From Nematostella vectensis (lineage: Eukaryota; Cnidaria; Anthozoa; Actiniaria; Edwardsiidae): a stretch of 64,000 bases of DNA. The number at the start of each line of letters is the position of its first letter. The stretch's first letter is position 1. Location of the stretch: NCBI RefSeq assembly GCF_932526225.1, contig NC_064043.1:16492085-16556084 (forward strand). Reading direction: 5' to 3'. A program made the position numbers and the translations under genes. Shown piece by piece: positions 10,901 to 17,500 of the stretch. The notes under the pieces were generated by a model. That model ran no database searches. It saw only the letters and a program-made list of their open reading frames with translations, and had not been told where the DNA came from.

Positions 10901-13900
10901 TCCTTTAGAAACGAGGAGATGATGACGAACAGCCTGAAGTCTCTCACGGCAAAATTCGAATCCTTGGAGCAAGACTCTGGTTAGTAAGGCGTACGACTTT
11001 ATTTACGTGTTTATGGTTAGTAAGGCGTACATTGTATTTACGTGTTTATGGTTAGTAAGGCGTACATTGTATTTACGTGTTTATGGTTAGTAAGGCGTAC
11101 ATTGTATTTACGTGTTTATGGTTAGTAAGGCGTACATTGTATTTACGTATCTGGTTAGTAAGGCGTACATTGTATTTACGCGTCTGATTAGTATGGCGTA
11201 CACTGTACTTACGTGTTTTATATCTATTCACTCAGCGAAATCTAAGTAACCCATGAACATAAAGTCTTAGCTTGTGTCCGTATTTACGTATTTCTGATGT
11301 CTATTCACTCTTGATGCCTTAGCTTCAGCCAAGTCCACTTTTGAACGTGAACTTCGTACCGTGCATGCTGAGCTTGAGGCTACAAAAGCGTCTCTGCAGT
11401 ACAGGTGAGAGGACAGCATCAGCGATACCTTTCTGCTCGTTGACTTCAAGTGTTCACGTCGCAAAATGCTTTCTATGCATTCAGCGGAAAGGTTCGCCGA
11501 TTTATCAACCTTATGGGTTTCATTGGACTTCAGAAGGATCTCTCAGCATTTTTCCATACGCAATATGCCTCACCCTGCCAGAGTGCTGCCTATACCTCCA
11601 CCAAGTTGTCTGAGTGGTAACGTGGTATTGATGTTTTTTTGTTTTTGTTTACAGCAACAAGCAAACAGAGGAAGCGGAGTTTGTTAGTATCTCATTGAAG
11701 GGGCAGATGCAACAACAGCAACAGACCGTGAGCCAACTCCAGGACGAACTCGACTCCAGCCAGGTGCTTATTAGGACTCTATTTACTACATACATGGATA
11801 TAATATTTGATTTTTATTATATGGCTACGATAGTACACGTGCTCTGATTGGCTGTTGAGCGGGCTGGAATCCTACAATATTTAGATATTTTTTCGCTGCG
11901 GGCTTTTTACATAGCCAAGTGACTTGGCGAATTTTGACCCAAAAAAACAAAATCAAGCAAAAAGAAAGAAAACAGGTCTTAGAAGTTGATAATAGGCGAC
12001 AAGCACTTTGAGTCAGAGTTTTATTTTCCTGACAAGATTGTGTAAAAGAAAATTTTGACAAGAAGAAAAACAATCTGACGAACCAAGAAATACAAAGCTT
12101 ATATTTATATCGGAAAAGCAAACAAAACAATAAATAACAAGGGGTGCAAATACCCAAAAGAGTCTCTTTAAGATACTGCAGCTTCTTTGTAAATGCAATA
12201 TTTTCATCAAATCACCATAAAGCAGTGCAAAGTGTTTGGTGTTTTCTTTTACATCAAAAGTTTGTTCTCTACACACTGTAAAGTTTTTACACCAAATAGT
12301 CCATTCATGCCGTGAAGACTATGTCTGAGCTTTTTTTCTCATTGTTTGGATCCATTACACCTTTAGGATGAAGCCTAGCTTCCAAAAGGTGAAAATAGGA
12401 AGACAATAGCCCGAAAAGTTAAATCCGATCTATAACCTAATTGATATTCGCGCGAAAGCGAAAGTTGATTTTTTTCTCTCGTAATTTTAACTTTTAAAAG
12501 CCATATAGTACAACTTTTATTAACCTCGATTGCTCAGGCTGTACGGAGAAGTATCATACCGAGGTCTTGAATGTACGGCCCAAGGCCACAGGCCTCGTCT
12601 TTGTACAGTTCACCAACCCCTTGTCTTTGTACAGTTCAGTAATCCCTTGTCTCTGTGCACTTCAGTAACCCCTTGTCTTTGTGCAGTTCAGTAACCCCTT
12701 GTCTCTGTGCACTTCAGTAACCCCTTGTCTTTGTGCAGTTCAGTAACCCCTTGTCTTTGTGCAGTTCAGTAACCCCTCGTCTTTGTGCAGTTCAGTAATC
12801 CCTTGTATTTGTGCAGTTCAGTAATCCCTTGTATTTGTGCAGTTCAGTAATCCCTTGTCTTTGTGCAGTTCAGTAACCCCTTGTCTTTCACAGGCCAGGG
12901 TGAAGTCCCTTGAGTACGGGATGATGAGTATGCAGGAGGCTGCGATCAGGGAGAAGGCCGCTGCAGAGACAAGAGAGCAGAGCGTGAGTCGTTACTTCCA
13001 TAGACCAAGCCGTTGTATCAAACTACGGTACCCATGATCTTCCATAGACCAGGCCGTTGTGTCAACACTATCCATGATCTTCCATTGACCAGGCCGTTGT
13101 GTCAACAGTACTCATATTTGCCGTGAAATTGGTTACCTTGTGAAAAAAAAAACTCTTATTTGTGTTCTTATTGTTGTTATTTAAGATGCTAAATAAGCTC
13201 GGTGTCGTGGAAAATAGAGAGAAGCAGCTTTTGGTCGACCTCGAGATTTTCTCAAGGTAAAGTAAAGAGAAGTCAAAATGTTAGCGAAAAAAAGTTTGAT
13301 GCATAGAGAGAAAATATCCGGTATCAGAAGGAAGTCTCCTGAGTCACTGGAAATGTTTAAAATTCGACATTATAAGCAAGTCAACGCAAGTTGTCAGAAA
13401 TAGCAAAACTCCGGACAGCTTGCGTTGACTTGCGTTATGTTTGACAAGGGCTTTTTGTGCCGTTGATTGAGCTTTCTGTGTCATCTCAGCAAAGCAAAAG
13501 ACGCTGAAGACCGGGTATCAGAAATCCTAAAAGTCAAAGAAGAATTTGGAAGGTAAAGGCTTATATCCCTACCCCTAACGTACGTACGTACGTACATGCA
13601 TGCATGCACGCATTGAATTGCATTGCATACATAGTTTATTGGTACCCTGTAAACAATAATACAGTCATCTTAAGGCATTATGTTTTGTCTTATTCGAAAT
13701 GAATCAGACACGAACTTTGCAGCTCTCGCAGCATTGGTTGTTATTTTTAGAAACATATTGTGTGTGGAAAGGTTCTTGTTATAGACGAAACTGTCCCTAA
13801 CGTCTTTATACGCGTCACGGCAAAATGCAACATGTCTTCCGTACCCAACTTGCATATGGACAAGCTCTCTCTTCTGGTCTTTTATAGGGCGTCAAATCCC

Positions 13901-14508
13901 TCCCTATTTCAATATGTAAGGGATGGTTGCTTATTCGGAGACGCTGTTAATGCTGTTCTATGTCAGGGGCTCATAAGTAGGGGCAATCAACTTCCCTACA
14001 TTCTGGTATTATATAGGTGTCACGGCGTTTCCTAGGATCAGGCTATTTTCAGACGCGCGGATGAGCCAATCAGATTCGACCTTTGTGTTGAAGTTTTGGC
14101 TGAGCTCAACTGCACACGGAGTCTTGGACAAAAAGCTATGTTCTCTCTCCGGTACTTTGACTTTTGTTGCTCTCTTCTTTAATATGAATCAAACCCTACC
14201 TATGACTTTGAATTCAAGCTTGCAATTCTTTCGTTAAACAAACAAAACCGACGGATGATGGATAAAAAAATAGACATCCTAACTGCAATTTGCACGTGCA
14301 GCCTCACGTCACTCGCGCGCGCGACCAATGTCAACGTAGCTGATTGGCCCGTTCGCGCGCGTGCGTCTAAAAATAGCCTGATTCTCGGAAACGCTGTGAC
14401 ATTACACATGATTGCCCCTACTTATGACCCCCTGTCTATGTTGAATATTTTTACGACTGTTAGGTGCAGTTCTAGCCTATTTTTTGTTTGAAAGGTTCTG
14501 TACGTTCT

Positions 14509-14540
<32 letters not shown>

Positions 14541-17500
14541 CCTCTGTTACGCTGGTCATCAAAAAGTTTTCCTTGCCATTTTTGGTATTCAATATCCTTC
14601 AATTACCAAATTACCAAAAGCACTAAAAGTGATTTCTTGCTTTGCGAGGGTAAAATTACCAAAAGAACTAAAAGTGATTTCTTGCTTTGCGAGGGTAAAA
14701 TTACCAAAAGCACTAAAAGTGAGTTCTTGCTTTGCGAGGGTAAAATTACCAAAAGAACTAAAAGTGATTTCTTGCTTTGCAAGGGTAAAATTACCAAAAG
14801 CACTAAAAGTGAGTTCTAGGTACTTGACAGTGGGATTTGATTGATCAACGTTTTGAAATTTACTACCATGATTCGCTTTTTATAATGTAACTGTTCTGAA
14901 CAATATTGCAAAGATAAAATTTGTTATCTGAGAGTATTCTTCTGTATTTAGACGTCTTGTTGACACACAGACGAAGTTCACCCAATCCGAAATTAACTTC
15001 AAGAGGTGAGAAACAAAGTTTTGATTTTATGGCGGCGGTCCTTCGTGTCGAATCCTACCCCGTTTGCCTTCTAGTGCATTTTATGGCGGCGGTCCTCCGT
15101 GTCGAATCCTACCCCGTTTGCCTTCTAGTGCATTTTATGGCGGCGGTCCTTCGTGTCGAATCCTACCCCGTTTGCCTTCTAGTGCATTTTATGGCGGCGG
15201 TCCTCCGTGTCGAATCCTACCCCGTTTGCCTTCTAGTGCATTTTATGGCGGCGGTCCTTCGTGTCGAATCCTACCCCGTTTGCCTTCTAGTGCATTTTAT
15301 GGCGGCGGTCCTTCGTGTCGAATCCTACCCCGTTTGCCTTCTAGTGCATTTTATGGCGGCGGTCCTTCGTGTCGAATCCTACCCCGTTTGCCTTCTAGTG
15401 CATTTTATGGCGGCGGTCCTTCGTGTCGAATCCTACCCCGTTTGCCTTCTAGTGCATTTTATGGCGGCGGTCCTTCGTGTCGAATCCTACCCCGTTTGCC
15501 TTCTAGTGCATTTTATGGCGGCGGTCCTTCGTGTCGAATCCTACCCCGTTTGCCTTCTAGTGCATTTTATGGCGGCGGTCCTCCGTGTCGAATCCTACCC
15601 CGTTTGCCTTCTAGTGCATTTTATGGCGGCGGTCCTTTGTGTCGAATCCTACCCCGTTTGCCTTCTAGTGCATTTTTGTCTAAGCACAGGAGTTAAGAGA
15701 TTTTTATGAATTTGGACCTATATTCCCCCTTTTCTAGGAAACTAAGCGAGATCGAGAGGGAAAATGCGTCTCTACAAGAAATGATTGATAGGTAGGTAAA
15801 AGAGTTGATTTGGATGATGACGGTAGTGGAGGGACAACAAGATCGAAAGAGATGCGTTCGCGTTTGACAATCAATTGCAATTTAATTGCAATAAAATTAG
15901 AAAAAAAAAATCAGAGACAGATAAAAATATACTTAAGACATCTCTTCTACTGAAGCGAACGTAGTTAGAGGAGTTTACAGTGCAAACACATCCTCAATTG
16001 AATATGAAATTGGGAATTTGTTGTAGTTTGGTGTAAAACGGCTGAAATTTTTCAGATAGAACACATTTTCACAGGCTGCTATTCAATTCTGAATGTAATC
16101 CCATTGTTTTCTGCCGTCGTCGTCCAAGTTCCCGAGTTTACAGTGCAAACACATCCTCAATTGAATATGAAATTGGGAATTTGTTGTAGTTTGGTGTAAA
16201 ACGGCTGAAATTTTTCAGATAGAACGCATTTTCACGGGCTGCTATTCAATTCTGAATGTAATCCCATTGTTTTCTGCCGTCGTCGTCCAAGTTCCCGTTC
16301 TCGTTGCTTAAGGTCCCCAATGATGATGATGGTGGTGGTGGTGGTGGTGATTATAATGGTGGTGATGGTGATGATGATGATGGTGGTGGTGGTGGTGATG
16401 ATGATGATGGTGATGGTGATGGTGATGATGATGATGATGGTGGTGGTGGTGATGGTGATTATAATGGTGGTGATGGTGATTATAATGGTGGTGATGGTGA
16501 TTATAATGGTGGTGATGATGATTATAATGGTGGTGATGGTGATAGTAATGGTGGTGATGGTGGTGATAATGGTACTGGTGATGGTGATGGTGATTATAAT
16601 GGTGGTGATAAAGATGATAGTTCAGATGATGATGATGATGACGATGACTGTAGTAGGGAGTTGGATGGTGATGAGGTGGAAGAGGGAGTCGAGTAGAATG
16701 ACGAATATGATTAGAAGTTGATTGGATTTTATTTGTGGAAAAAGTTCATGCAATACAAGTACAATGAAAGTAATTTTCAAATTTCATCTATAGCAAAAGC
16801 AGAAATGATGAAAACGAGTTGGAGGCGCAACTTCACATGTAAGACTTTTGAATTAGCTTGTGCGTAAAGTAAGTCTTCACAATAAAATAAAGTCTTGATA
16901 TACTGGCTTTCTATGCAGGTGGCAGACTAAGTATCATGAGCTAGAGGAAAAGATTGAGCCATTTAAGGTACTCGTTAACTGCCATACAAGCCCTTTTATC
17001 AATCAGTGTACTGTCACTAACTGCCATACAAGCCCTTTTATCATTCAGTGTACTGTCACTAACTGTCGTACAAGCCCTTTTATCAATTAGTGTACTGTCA
17101 CTAACTGTCGTACAAGCCCTTTTATCATTCAGTGTACTGTCACTAACTGTCGTACAAGCCCTTTTATCATTCCGTGTACTGTCACTAACTGCCATACAAG
17201 CCCTTTTATCAATCAGTGTACTGTCACTAACTGTCGTACAAGCCCTTTTATCAATTAGTGTACTGTCACTAACTGCCATACAAGCCCTTTTATCAATCAG
17301 TGTACTGTCACTAACTGTCTTACAAGCCCTTTTATCAATCAGTGTACTGTCACTAACTGTCGTACAAGCCCTTTTATCATTCAGTGTACTGTCACTAACT
17401 GCCATACAAGCCCTTTTATCAATCAGTGTACTGTCACTAACTGTCGTACAAGCCCTTTTATCATTCAGTGTACTGTCACTAACTGCCATACAAGCCCTTT

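Noticed and set aside
16304-16721. Asp/Gly-rich or Met/Val-rich frames of 130 codons
   Set aside because: GAT/GGT simple repeat within an intron.
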